Source: Dipetalonema caudispina
Taxonomy: Eukaryota > Nematoda > Chromadorea > Rhabditida > Onchocercidae
Reading direction: 5' to 3'
Length of the DNA stretch: 49,136 nucleotides
NCBI GenBank assembly: GCA_013365325.1
Contig: JABVXV010000410.1
Location: 1 to 49,136, forward strand
Under the pieces are notes generated by a model. The model was given only the letters and a program-made list of their open reading frames with translations. It did not search any database and was not told the DNA's origin. The translations under genes and the position numbers were made by a program. Shown here in pieces: positions 1-12,688 of this stretch (position 1 is its first letter; each line of letters begins with the position of its first letter).

Positions 1-911
<911 letters not shown>

Positions 912-3900
912 TCAACAAAAAGTTAAAAACCTTGGAAAGATTGCAACAGTTACTGTTAATACCAAAGCAGCCCAAAAATCAACAGTAATTAAAGCTCGTA
1001 ATAAAACATCAACTGATGAGTCGAAAAGTTGACAATACGGTGATATCCAATCTACCATAAGATAATATAAAAAGTGAACAGCAATGAAGAATCCATTTAC
1101 TAAGATCATTGGTGCTGTCTGAAATTAAATTTTATAGTTTAAGAAAAAGTCCAAAATTTATTAAAATTTTAAAAATATAAAACCAATGAGCAAAGTTATT
1201 CGCTTACCCAACAACATATTTCAAGAGCCAAATGTGCCACATTAACCATAAATGTAGAAGTAGCTAAAAGAAAGCCAAACATTGGAAAAGATATTGTCAT
1301 ATCCCAGTAAGTCTAAAAAAACATTTGAATTACTAATTTTTTTTAATCTTCAATAGACAAATTAGAACTTAAAAACTTTAGCACTGAGCAATATTTGATT
1401 ATTTGATTCGAGCAGTATACCGTTTTATAGTTTTGAAGTTTACAAAGATCAAATTTTTGAAAAGATCAAGCATATTTGATAAATTTTCCAAAAATTCAAA
1501 TATATATATATAAACATACAGCAAGAGAAATAAAAAAAATAACAAGACTTTGCCAAAATGCATCCAATATATTCATCCAAAAATGATAGTTGCGATATGA
1601 CTTAAGAATAAACGTTAAAATTAAATTTAAATTAATCCAATAATCAAGCATTATTAAATGCATTTGAAACAATTCTAAGAATTCAAGTAATTCTAAGACT
1701 ATTATTTGTTCATTAAACGGTAATAGAATCAATAAGATATCATTCGTAAATATTTGACAATAAAAATAAATGATATATTCAAAAGTGTTGAAATTCCTTA
1801 ATCACGAATCTGTCGCTTATTTGATTCTGTTGTAATCAAAATTTTAATTTAAATTTGTATTCCAAGTATATGTATATATATATACACTTGTTTATTTATT
1901 TACTTGAAATACGGATTGCAATTTCCCAAATGAAAACTGACTTTCCTTAATTAAAAAGTACACACCTTCCCGGTTCGACAAACATTATACAATTCCGGTT
2001 TTTCCTGAAGACATTCTCGTTTAGCTACCTGATCATAAATTCCAAAAATTAATGGCTGAATTCTGAAATTATGCGTAGATATATGTATATATAACGAATA
2101 TTATTGTATAAGTAATACATACCCAGTAAAAATAATTGGATATAACATAGCATAGATCGGATCCATAGGTAAACTACCGCTAAAACCATCGAAAAATTGA
2201 TACCAAAATATTACAAATACAAATAACTGCAACAATAATTCCTTATCACAGCGAATAACAAATGATAATTTTAGTTAATTATCCATTTCATAAATGTATG
2301 ATAAATGTTAATTAGATTTGGATTAACTTTATTCTATCTTCTCGTTCATATATATATATATATATGTACTTTAAATTAAAGTTACTAATTTCATTATTAA
2401 CAAGTTTACATTTTTAAAATGCCTAAAATAAAGCTATTTAAGGATATAATACTTTAAATGTTAACCCATCTTAAACTTTAAACTTTATTAACATCTGTTT
2501 TAATTAATTGACTAAATTAAACTACAATACGCAGAACAGACCGCATTTCTGTACAAAAAATAAAGAGATGTTCGAGCTAATCGATCATAACACCAATGTC
2601 CATGAACCAAAAGCAATGGTAATAAAAATTTAAATTGTGCTATTGTAAAATCTGCTGCCATTGCCGCCTAAAATATGCTATTGTTTAAAATTTGTTCAAT
2701 TTAGCAAATATCTTCGTAATCAATTGTGATCAAAGGTAGTCGTTCATAGTACCTATGTTACTGACCAAAAGCAATGTGTAGTAGAAATTTAATGTGACCA
2801 AATTTTGATCGAAATTTACAATCAATTTTTGTGATCCAGAATCTTTCATTGCGCTTTATGTTTTAAATTTCATTAATTTAATTATCGTTTATAATTTTTC
2901 CTCTATTCATTCTCGAATTGATTACTTTTGCTCATATTTCTCTTAGTTAACATTAATTCAACTTCTTCTATACTTTTATTAATTAACTTTTTTTTTTTTT
3001 CTTCATCTCTTAAGAAAAACTAGGAGAAAACCTGCATTCCCTCTTCACCGTATACACCAACACCAACATCAGCGCATTGAATCATTGATACGTCATTTGC
3101 GCCATCACCAATTGCCAACACTTTCCCATGTAGTACTTCCTTTACGATTCGCACTATTTCTGCTTTGTTGGATGGTGTCATCCGATAGCATAACACGGAA
3201 ATACTTCTATAAAAATGATTAAATTTAAGTGATTTAAAATTAATAATGTACATTAAATGATTGAAAGTAGACTTACTTATTTGATTAAAGAAAAGAAGTA
3301 AGAATACCTTTGAAGAATGCGAAAAAGTTTGTTATTTTGTTTATTTAATAATGGAATAATATTAACTGATAGAACAATACAGTATTCTAAATTATTTTGA
3401 AATGAAATTTCTTCATATATTCTTTGTATATCATCTTCTGTTTTTATGAAATACATCACACTGATCGATGGAAATAATCCACATGAATGAGCTATAAAGC
3501 AAACAAATTTTATCAAATTTATGTTACTAATAATTTACAAAAAAAAAAAAAAATGAATTAAAGTTTTAATTTCATTGGTTTCAATTTTGAATTAATTTTT
3601 ATTTCATCGATTAAATCCAAAAAGTAAATGAACCTATATTAACAGCAGTTTCCATTTTGTCACCTGTTAGTAACCAAATTTGAATGCCAGCTTTTCGAAG
3701 ACTTGCTATAGTACATTCTACTCCATCCTAGAAAAGTCAAAGTTCAAAAAAGGTATTCATTGCAAACATCTGATTATTTCAGGTAATAAATGCCTCTAAA
3801 ATCCTAACTATTATTTGACATTTGGTAGGAAAGAAAAAAAAAATGCATATATAAATTTAATTTCAACAAGTTACGCTGATTTTAATGACTTTAATATTAC

Positions 3901-6900
3901 ATTCATAAAACAATCATTTACACTACTGTTAGCATGAAATTTAAATAAAACATTTCAATATTTAAATGATCAAATTTTGATTGGAAAAAACAAAGGAGTG
4001 AAAGAGAACCTGTAATCGATCCTCAACCGCTGTAACACCAAGAAATTTCAAATTACTTTCAATAGATGTTAAACTTTGTTGCAACTCTTTTTCATATGTT
4101 GAACTATTCACATTATTTTCAATCTAAATTTCTCCTTACTGTAATTATATGCAAAATTATACAAAAAAAAAAAATAGAAAATAAATAAATAAATAAATAA
4201 AACTATTATTTGTACAATTTTTACAATAATTTTATTGATTACAACAAAGTTTTATTTGTACAATTTGTCTCTTTGCTTTTTTTTTTTTTCAACTCGAAAT
4301 TTGTTATTAGAAGAAAAAAAAAAATTGCATAAGAAATAGAATAAACGTATAAACAAAATGAAAATGCGAATTTGTTATGATACGTTACATGTATCATTAA
4401 TCAATGACTAATTACTAATTATTCATTGAGATAATTAATATCATACTTCAATATGTTTAACAAGCCATTGCTCATATTCATTTGTTGTTAAATGTCGTTT
4501 CGCTAAGCAAAGTGTTCGAAAGCCTTGTACACTGTACTCTTTTAAAAGTTCTTTTGATAATTCGACGATCATCGATTGTTCCGCTTGACAATATGCTAAT
4601 GAATTGAGAATTTCAGAATCAGCGCCTTTGCAATAAACAATAATTTCATCATTGATACGAACGATAATTGACATCTTCTTCCTGAATTTCATCTATTATT
4701 ATTATTATTATTATTACTATTATTCTTATCATTATTATTATTATTATCAATATTTACTTTTGGTGAATTTAATACTTAAGCATAAAGTTAAATCTGAATT
4801 TTAAGTTTGAAAAATATTATTAAATAATTAAAAACATCTTATTATACCAAATTAACAAGTAAATAATATTTGAATCTATCAACAATTTACCTTGTAGGAT
4901 CAAAAGGCAACAATCGTAATATATCAAAAGTTTGACTGTTGTTTCGCGGTAAAAGCACGGTAATATGATATCTCGATCGTTTGATCAATATTACACCATA
5001 TGCACGAGCTGCATAAACTAATGCTAATTCATCCGGACTTTCTGCCTCGTATAATAAATTATTCCTAATCATTTCTTCTATACAGTTATCCTTATGTTGA
5101 CAATCTATATGAGTGTCTAATATTCTGAAATTATTAAAATTTGAGATATTTGGAAATTTCAAAAGCATAACTAAAAATAATTCCCTTCATATTCATATAA
5201 TTACAGTTAAATGTATATTTGTAAGCAATATGAAACTTTTTTGCAAGCTATTTGAAAATTAAAACAAAAAGTTTAAAATGAACACAAATTAAACTTAAAA
5301 AAAATAAGAGTTTAAATTTAAATATGAGTGAAAACTTTTAAATTTTTATTTTTACACTTTAAAAGTTATACTTCACTGTATATCAGAAGGCTACCTCGTA
5401 AATCAATAAAATTTTTCCACGATCTTCTAAATGTGAAGAAATCGAAATTACGGAAATTTACACTCAAAAAGGTTATGTTGAATTTGGACAGTAACTTTTG
5501 TGACGCTTTATTTTCAACGAATGAATATTTGAATGTCACAAAATGATATTTTTTTTTTTTTTTTTTTGGAAATTTAATCAAATTATTAAACAAATTGTGT
5601 GAGTTCTGTCCACGGATTCTTTTTTTTTTTTTTTTTTAATGGATCAATGTGGCAAATGATGGGAAAAAGTTGGATGCATCGAGCATAAATCCGAAGGTTA
5701 ATTCAATTTTCTTAGCAAATTATCTTGAAAGCAATAAAACAAAGGCATTCACTCATTTTGTTTAAAATTCAAAAATAATATTATTCAAATTGAATTATTA
5801 TTTTGATAACTGATTGAATGATTTGACTATTGGTGAAATTATAAGCTTCTGAAAATGCATAATATCTTGACATGCAATTTGCGCCATTATCGAAAGATGC
5901 AAACTGCATGTCAACTGACTGAAACGAGGAATGCTAGTAATGTAAACTAATAAATTCAATTTTCTCATACTTAAATACAAATCGATCATAGAATAACGCA
6001 GTGAGAAACAAAATTTCAATTTGTAATCGATTGAATTTTTGATTCTATGAACTTTAATCTTTGTTATGAAAATTGGTCATTAAGCAAAGATAAGATTTAA
6101 TCAACTTGTACATTTTTTTATCGCCCAAAAATTTATCAGATTCAATTTCACTCTTCTCTTTCTTCCTGATATTGTTTTCCTGGAAATTTGCATCAGTTTT
6201 TATAATTTAAATTTTCAAATTTCATCAAACGAAAAGCTTGCAAAGAACTCAGAAAGAATATTTTGAGATGCTTTACTACGCTTAAACTTAAATTTATCCG
6301 TGATTTAAGTGTATCGTTTTTAACACTAAAAATATCTATTATATTTATTGCTTATTCACGTATGATACGTTATTTGTTATATAAGCTAAATGATTGCTAA
6401 AATTAATTTAAACTAATAATTAAATTCTTTATTATTTAGTATTTAAAATTTACTCTAATTTTTCTAAAATTTTATATAATTCTTAAAAATTTAAGAAAGT
6501 TTTAGTAATCAAAAAAAGGCAAAAATTTTATTGCATTACTCACATTAAAAGTATCATTTCCAGTGAAGCTTTTTTCAATGCCATCTATTCTTCGCTTCAT
6601 TTTTGGCTTCAGATTTACAACCACCGTATTACAAATTGCCATTGTAATGAAAAAATCCATTAAAACCTAAAGATTATTAATTTTTAAAATCTAAAAATTT
6701 TACCCTATCAAAGGAAATATGCTATCAAATAAACAATCCATAATTATCAAACTTTGATCGTTTCCTTTTTTAAAATGAGATTTTCGAATCGAATGTTTAT
6801 CATAAGCTAAAATAAAATTAACAGACAATAATTAATTAGCATTTTAAATATAATTTATGCTAATGATATTTGCATAAATTTGATTGTCAGAAATTGTTTT

Positions 6901-9900
6901 TAAAGAAAATTTTTTCTTTGAATTTATATTTGAAACAAAAAAAAAAAAATTAATTTTATATTTTTCAAGAACAAACTCTATCAGTTTGCCAATCCATAAC
7001 TTCAATCCTATTCCTCAATTCACTGTTTACTATAATATTATCCATCATTTGCATATTTAACATATCATATGATTTTCTCTCACAATCATAATCCATTCCA
7101 TCAATGGCACATCGACGAAATAGCATCAAATTTTCTGCAAAAATAAAATTTTCAAAATTAGATGTTATGTTTATAACACTTAATTTTATAATTTAATAAA
7201 TTTTACTAGTAAGTGTTCCAGTCTTATCAGCCATTATATATTGTATACGGCCTAATTCATCCGGAATATTTAATGATTGACATTCCATTGCATGATCCCG
7301 ACATTCATCGTACATGTTGATATCTTGTGAAATAAAATAAACTTGAAAAAATTTAATGAATTCCAATGATAAATATAATGATAATGGTATTAACACCTGG
7401 AATATATTGTTTAAATTCATTATCATTATTCGAATTACTCTCCTCAATACCTTCGAATTTTATAAATTGCAAATGATATTTTTTCAAAATAATAACAATT
7501 CAATGATAGAATTTTTCATTTTTTCGATATCAATTATTCTATGTCACACAAAGAAACAAAGATTATTTTTGAAATTTGAAAATTTCAAAAGATTTTTAAT
7601 CAATCTAATTATGCTTGGAATTACTTAAGTTTAGCATAACAATTTATACCTGATATGTTAGAATCGATGAAACCAAATTAATTATACCATCGATAGTAAC
7701 AGAAGTCGTAATCATAGTTACAAATATTACTTCGTCGATATATGGCAAATATGATGAAAGCCAAAATGTTGAAGCAATTCCGGTAAACAAACACATGCCA
7801 ATTAAAATTACGATACAGTATACAATGAAACGATTTGTAGTAATTTCCAATGAACTACGTTTATATGATGGATTCGAACTGCTCATTATTATTTTACTTT
7901 CATTACCTTAAATAAAAATTGCAATTTTTCCGTAATTTATTAAAAATTTCAATAATTTTTTTTGATCTTAATCTTTGCGAAATTTTGAAAAAAATTTTTC
8001 TACCAATCAATTGCATCAATTTTAAAGTTTAGATTTTAGATTTAAAATTCAAAACATATTTGCAAATATTTCCAACCGAAACACACCAGCATAGAGAACA
8101 ATTCCTTCAACAAATGCTGTATTTCGAAGTTGACAACCACGAAGAATCATATTTTCGCTTCTTATAACTTCTATGGTGTCATTTTCATAAACTATTTGAC
8201 CTTTCATTTGATTGATCTGATTATTTGGCTTCCCACATAAAATCTTTGCACGGAACTCAGTTGGTCGATATAAATTTCCCTCCTTGAAAAGTGTAAAAAA
8301 AAGTGTCAAATTAAAAAAGCCATATTTCACTTCAAAATAAACAAAGATGACTCTTTAAATTTAAATCATTTTAAATGGTCATTTTCATAGAATTTATGCG
8401 TTCAATCAGATACTTCGAATTTAATGATAAGTTAAGAAAAATATTATCTTCCTGATGAAGAGAAACAGAAGAAAGACGAACTCCCGAATGTCGTGACAAT
8501 GATACGGGAACACGCCTTTGTTTTAAATTCGTTTCACCGTCCAAATTTGATGTGTTCACAAAGCAAATACCATCAGGATCAGATGATCGGATTAATAGGA
8601 TATCAGCAGGAATGATCTCATCCAAGGATACATGTACAAAATCACCAACAATCACATGCTCCCAATACATTTTACGGAAACGATCTTTACTGCTGTCAAA
8701 TACTCCAAAAATTAAAAAAACTTTCTATTATCGATGTTGGAAATTTCAAGAAATTGGAAAGAGAAATGATGAGAAAAGAGAGAAAGAGAAAAAGAGATTA
8801 AAATGATTTAGTGATTATCCGACAAATTCGTTACTTATTTTAAAAGTATCATTTGTAAAGTGTTATGATAATCGTTTAATTGATACTTACCCATCCCAGA
8901 CATGACAAATTGTATGATTCAACCGTTCATCTAATTTTCGACGGCGATAATCTCCATAAGCATCCTAAAAATCTCTTTTGTTTCATATCTAAGATGAAAT
9001 AACAATAAAAGAATGACTTACTTTGAGTGCAGTAAGACCGAATACTACAGCAACAGGTATGATACCCACGTAACTGTTGAAAGCTCCTAATATTGGAATC
9101 CAATTCATTGCAGCTATCATTATGAAGTACAAATTAGCTATCCGATCGAACTGTAATGAAGAAATGTAAGAGTGTCATTTAATCAATTTTATCATTTCCT
9201 TTTATCTAAAATAAATAAGTGACGAAGCATTGGGAAATTTAAAATTTAATCTTTGCTTCATCTCTGATCTAGCAAAAATCTTAAGACAGATTATATTTTT
9301 ATCAATAAGCTTCTGTAAAATTCATCTTTTACTAAGGAAAAATTGATCTGATGAAAGTATTTTAACAATAACTTATATTTGAATTGAAAAAAAATGACGA
9401 TTTAAATCGTTAGATTTGCATAAAATATTAGTATTGAAGAAAATATAGCATAAAATATTTATAATTTAATTTCAATGACACTTAAACTATAGGTAAAATC
9501 ATTTTTTCCACTCAAACTTTTTACCTGTTCCCATAAATTTTTTGGAATGAATGTTATCAAATTATATTTTGTTGTTTTAATCTTATTGTTGCAGTATTTT
9601 TGGTAATTGTGAAGTTTATATCGATGAATGGCACGATCAATTTGATAATTTGGTACTATTATTCGTTCACTAAAACGAAAGATTAATAATAGTAAAAAGA
9701 GGAAAATATTAATAATTAACAGATAAAAATATGTAAATATAAGATAATTGCAAGGAAAAAAAATGATTATTTTATTAATTTAACCATAATATTTACATAA
9801 TTGTTGGATTGAATTTTGAGAGTAAGTTTTTTTCTTTTTTTCTTTTATCCTTTCATCATCAAAAAAAAAAAAAATATTCATATACAAAAATTAAATCTAA

Positions 9901-10295
9901 TTGAGAAATAATATTATTGGAAAGTTGGCAATAATTTATTTATAATAAATATTTATGAGATGAATTAGAATAATTTTGACATTTTTTTTATTCTCAAAAT
10001 TAACCTTTAAGACAAAATTTCCCTTCTTTGCGAAACCGTTGATAGGATGTATATGTAAATTATTTTTTAACTAGCAAAAATTGTGATCATTTAACATATT
10101 CAATTTTAATCCTACGTATAAATCTTACGTAGTAAGCGTAGCATATCGTAATCCATAGCGTAAGGAAATTGTTTTTACCGTATCGGAAATTACATTTGCA
10201 ATTTGTTTAAGGATGGACGGTTGTTGTGGAATAAATATGGATGAGTTACGTCGAGATGATCGATGCTGTGGTGCTAGGTAATCGGTCATTTCCAT
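912..10295 (-). CDS. Class V P4-ATPase (ATP10-like phospholipid flippase), 23 exons
   Basis: An ATP-driven flippase that moves phospholipids to the cytosolic leaflet. Exons: 10129-10295, 9525-9669, 9022-9150, 8891-8964, 8482-8692, 8087-8282, 7650-7906, 7207-7396, 6977-7134, 6544-6666, 5872-5918, 4891-5124, 4447-4681, 4010-4123, 3634-3727, 3308-3491, 3032-3206, 2542-2667, 2123-2226, 1966-2062, 1520-1600, 1208-1312, 912-1118. They sum to 3453 nt, 1150 aa plus stop, in frame throughout. Motifs in order: DGET (223-226) of the actuator domain; PLSL (397-400) in TM4, equivalent to the P4 PISL motif; the phosphorylation site DKTGT (Asp450); [23 protein letters not shown] (662-665) of the nucleotide-binding domain; TGDK (781-784); GDGAND (886-891). 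The last six exons give the C-terminal membrane helices. [20 protein letters not shown] and the [10 protein letters not shown] stretch point to the ATP10 class. Start: ATG at 10295, with a second ATG two codons on. Exon 1 is extended to a GTAAGA donor because earlier donors break the frame. Exon 5's donor (GTTCGT) and the 47-nt exon 11 are the weakest joins. A P4-ATPase normally needs a CDC50 partner for export; none is in this window. Confidence 0.93.
2734..2810 (-). pseudogene. Decayed duplicate of flippase exon 18 inside intron 17
   Basis: Read on the minus strand, this intronic stretch aligns with exon 18 (2542-2667): by hand about 44 of 58 columns match, including an exact ATTGCTTTTGGT. 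In the parent exon this segment encodes [18 protein letters not shown]; the copy reads KFLL, then after a one-base insertion a second LLLV-like stretch, and after a one-base deletion HRYYERL. A TAA stop also falls in the original frame. It lies just 5' of the real exon in transcription order, so it looks like a tandem exon duplication that has decayed. Confidence 0.6.
4692..4750. repeat. Interrupted (ATT)n microsatellite in a flippase intron
   Basis: ATT repeats broken by single ACT and CTT/ATC variants fill part of the intron immediately upstream of exon 13. Confidence 0.85.
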
Positions 10296-12688
10296 TTTTA
10301 TGCACTTTAATTTACCGAAATGAATTTATTGTAACGTACTTCCGGGGAATTTGCTAATTCAAACGATCCACCATTTCATTCCATTTGGTGAAAATACAAC
10401 AAGATTCATTTCATTTTTAATGACAGCTTAAAATTGAAAGAACATGAAATAATTTGCAGAACATAATCCATTAATTGTAAGAAACGGATGGATCGATCAG
10501 ATCCATAGGAAGATGAATAATTGAGGATTATTGTGAGAAATTCTAATAAGATTCAAATTGGACTTACATTTAGAATCGGAAAGGTACAATAAAACAGATA
10601 AAGTTTCAATTATTTAAACAGATATTACCACATAATGATCGATAACAATTATTCAATTCAAATTACTGATCGTTTAATTATCAGAGTAAGTTAGTAAAAA
10701 AAATTTTTGACAATTTAACCAGCATTGTTAATCATTTACAATCAGACATGTTCAGTGATTATAGTTCGATCTATTTATTGTTTACCGATGTTTACCGAAT
10801 AAAATGTTTACTTCATATTATATGTTTAAATCAACCAAAGAAGAAAGAAAAAAGGTTATTAAACTTGGAAATATGTAAAGTTTGAGAAGCAAACATATAA
10901 AATTTGTATACTTTTCATTTAAAAATGACTGAAAAAAAATAAAAAATAGTGATATTATTTTTAAACTTTACAATAATATAATGATTTATTGTTTTAAATA
11001 TGTTCTAAATCGACGAAATATTTAACAGTTTAACCAATAATATTCAAATTAATAAAGATACTTCATTAGAGATGAAGAAGGAAATGAAAATTTATTTGAA
11101 AAGTTTTGATCTGATAGCAATAAAAGTGTGATGGATGGAGCTGTTAAGTTGATATTTGATGATAAGCTGTATCAAAATTGTTAATGAATCATTCTTTGGC
11201 CGTAATGTGTACATTTTCGCCTTATAAAAGCATTCATATTTAGTTTGAGATTTAAAATTTCCAAAAAAAAAAACATTTAATTGGGAGAACTGTTTTTTTT
11301 TTTTTTGCATAAATATAAGAATAATTGATTAATTCATTATTCCTTGAATATTTCATTTTATTTTTCCTTGTTTTTTTTTTAATCTTTTTGAAATATTTCA
11401 TATGTTTTAATTACCTTTTTATTAACTAATTTATATTTAAATAATTGAAAAATAGTCATTTGAAAAGCGAAAAATAGAAAATTCAAGGTTGTTTTCATCT
11501 ATCAGTTTCTAGAATATTTCAAAAATTTTTCCTTAGCTTAGTTATTTCGATGTTAGTGAAGAACAAAAAAGCTTACCAGACAAGAAGCATAGACTTATTG
11601 AAGTATTTCAAATAATTATTACAACTGTCAACTGCTTTAAAATGTTAAATTTTTGTTAACCAACCATTATTCCATCCATCTAAATGCATTTGCATAAAAA
11701 TTGCTAGTAAATTAAACATTTTCTGCATTGTAGTTATCAGATTGCACATATATGGGATAAGTAAATACTTGAGAGGATTTTACATAATAACAAATTTTTC
11801 TCTTTTTTTTTTTGGTTTAAAATGATCAGCTAGATCAGTTTCAGAATTAATGAAATGTTTCACAATTTGAATTAACTATACAAATTATATCATCTGTTAG
11901 AAGAACAATGCGTTTTAAATTTTAAAATTAAATTCAAACTTACAAATATTTACACGAATACAATCTATAGTCAAAAGGCTGGCTTCTATTTTTTCTGTAT
12001 AATTTATCATCGATCTTTTACATTTCCTAAATAATCCATCTTCTCTTCATTGACGAATGAAAAAAAATGGATGAAAATTTATAATGATTTTGCAGTAATT
12101 TTTTAAATAATTGATTGATTTTGTAATAAAATTTAGCGGATCGAATTGACCTTTCGTGAGAATGTGAAGTTCATATTATTCGTCATTGTTTGAGAATGAC
12201 GAAATGAAACGAATGCCAGTGTTTGGATTATATGCAAAATTTTAAATGTCGCAAACAATTATTCTGTCATGTCATATTCAGAATGAAAAAATTTATTATA
12301 TATTTTAATATTTTATAAAAATTACATTTTATAGGGAGAAAAAGGGAGTAAAATAATATAGTAAGTAAGAAGGTAGATTATAATTGATAGAGTAATATAT
12401 TAAACAGAAATGGCTCAATAAATTTACTACCTTTGATTTGATAAGTGAAATTTGCTAAATGATTGTTTACAATAATTTTTATGCCAAGAAATGATTCATT
12501 AAATTGCATTAAAATTGCTCATAAGGAATAAACAAATTGTTACTATAATATTTTCAAAGATTAAGAATTTAAAAAATGATTCCGAAGCTCAAACTTTAAG
12601 GACGAAAATAATTGAAAAACGCATCTGAATCGCTTCAAATATGAAAACAATTCAATTATTAAATATCAAAAATGTGCACTTGTGTGTA
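10296..12688. other. Intergenic region between flippase and receptor genes
   Basis: About 2.4 kb of AT-rich sequence with short A/T homopolymers. A full ETS-type site ACTTCCGG sits at 10338-10345, about 45 bases upstream of the flippase start. I see no coding exon. The gap is far wider than the spacing typical of nematode operons. Confidence 0.6.
10338..10345. promoter_or_regulatory. ETS-like site upstream of the flippase start
   Basis: ACTTCCGG is the reverse complement of the classical ETS core CCGGAAGT. It lies 43 bases from the ATG in very AT-rich DNA. Its function is inferred only from the motif match. Confidence 0.35.

Noticed and set aside
5328..5593. Overlapping plus and minus frames in a flippase intron
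   Set aside because: They mirror each other in AT-rich intron sequence, match no P4-ATPase segment and are flanked by poly(T).
6724..6808. Possible extra flippase exon between exons 9 and 10 (acceptor TTTTAG, donor GTAAAA)
   Set aside because: Its phases do not fit either neighbour, whereas exons 9 and 10 join directly in phase 0 to give the family-like [19 protein letters not shown].
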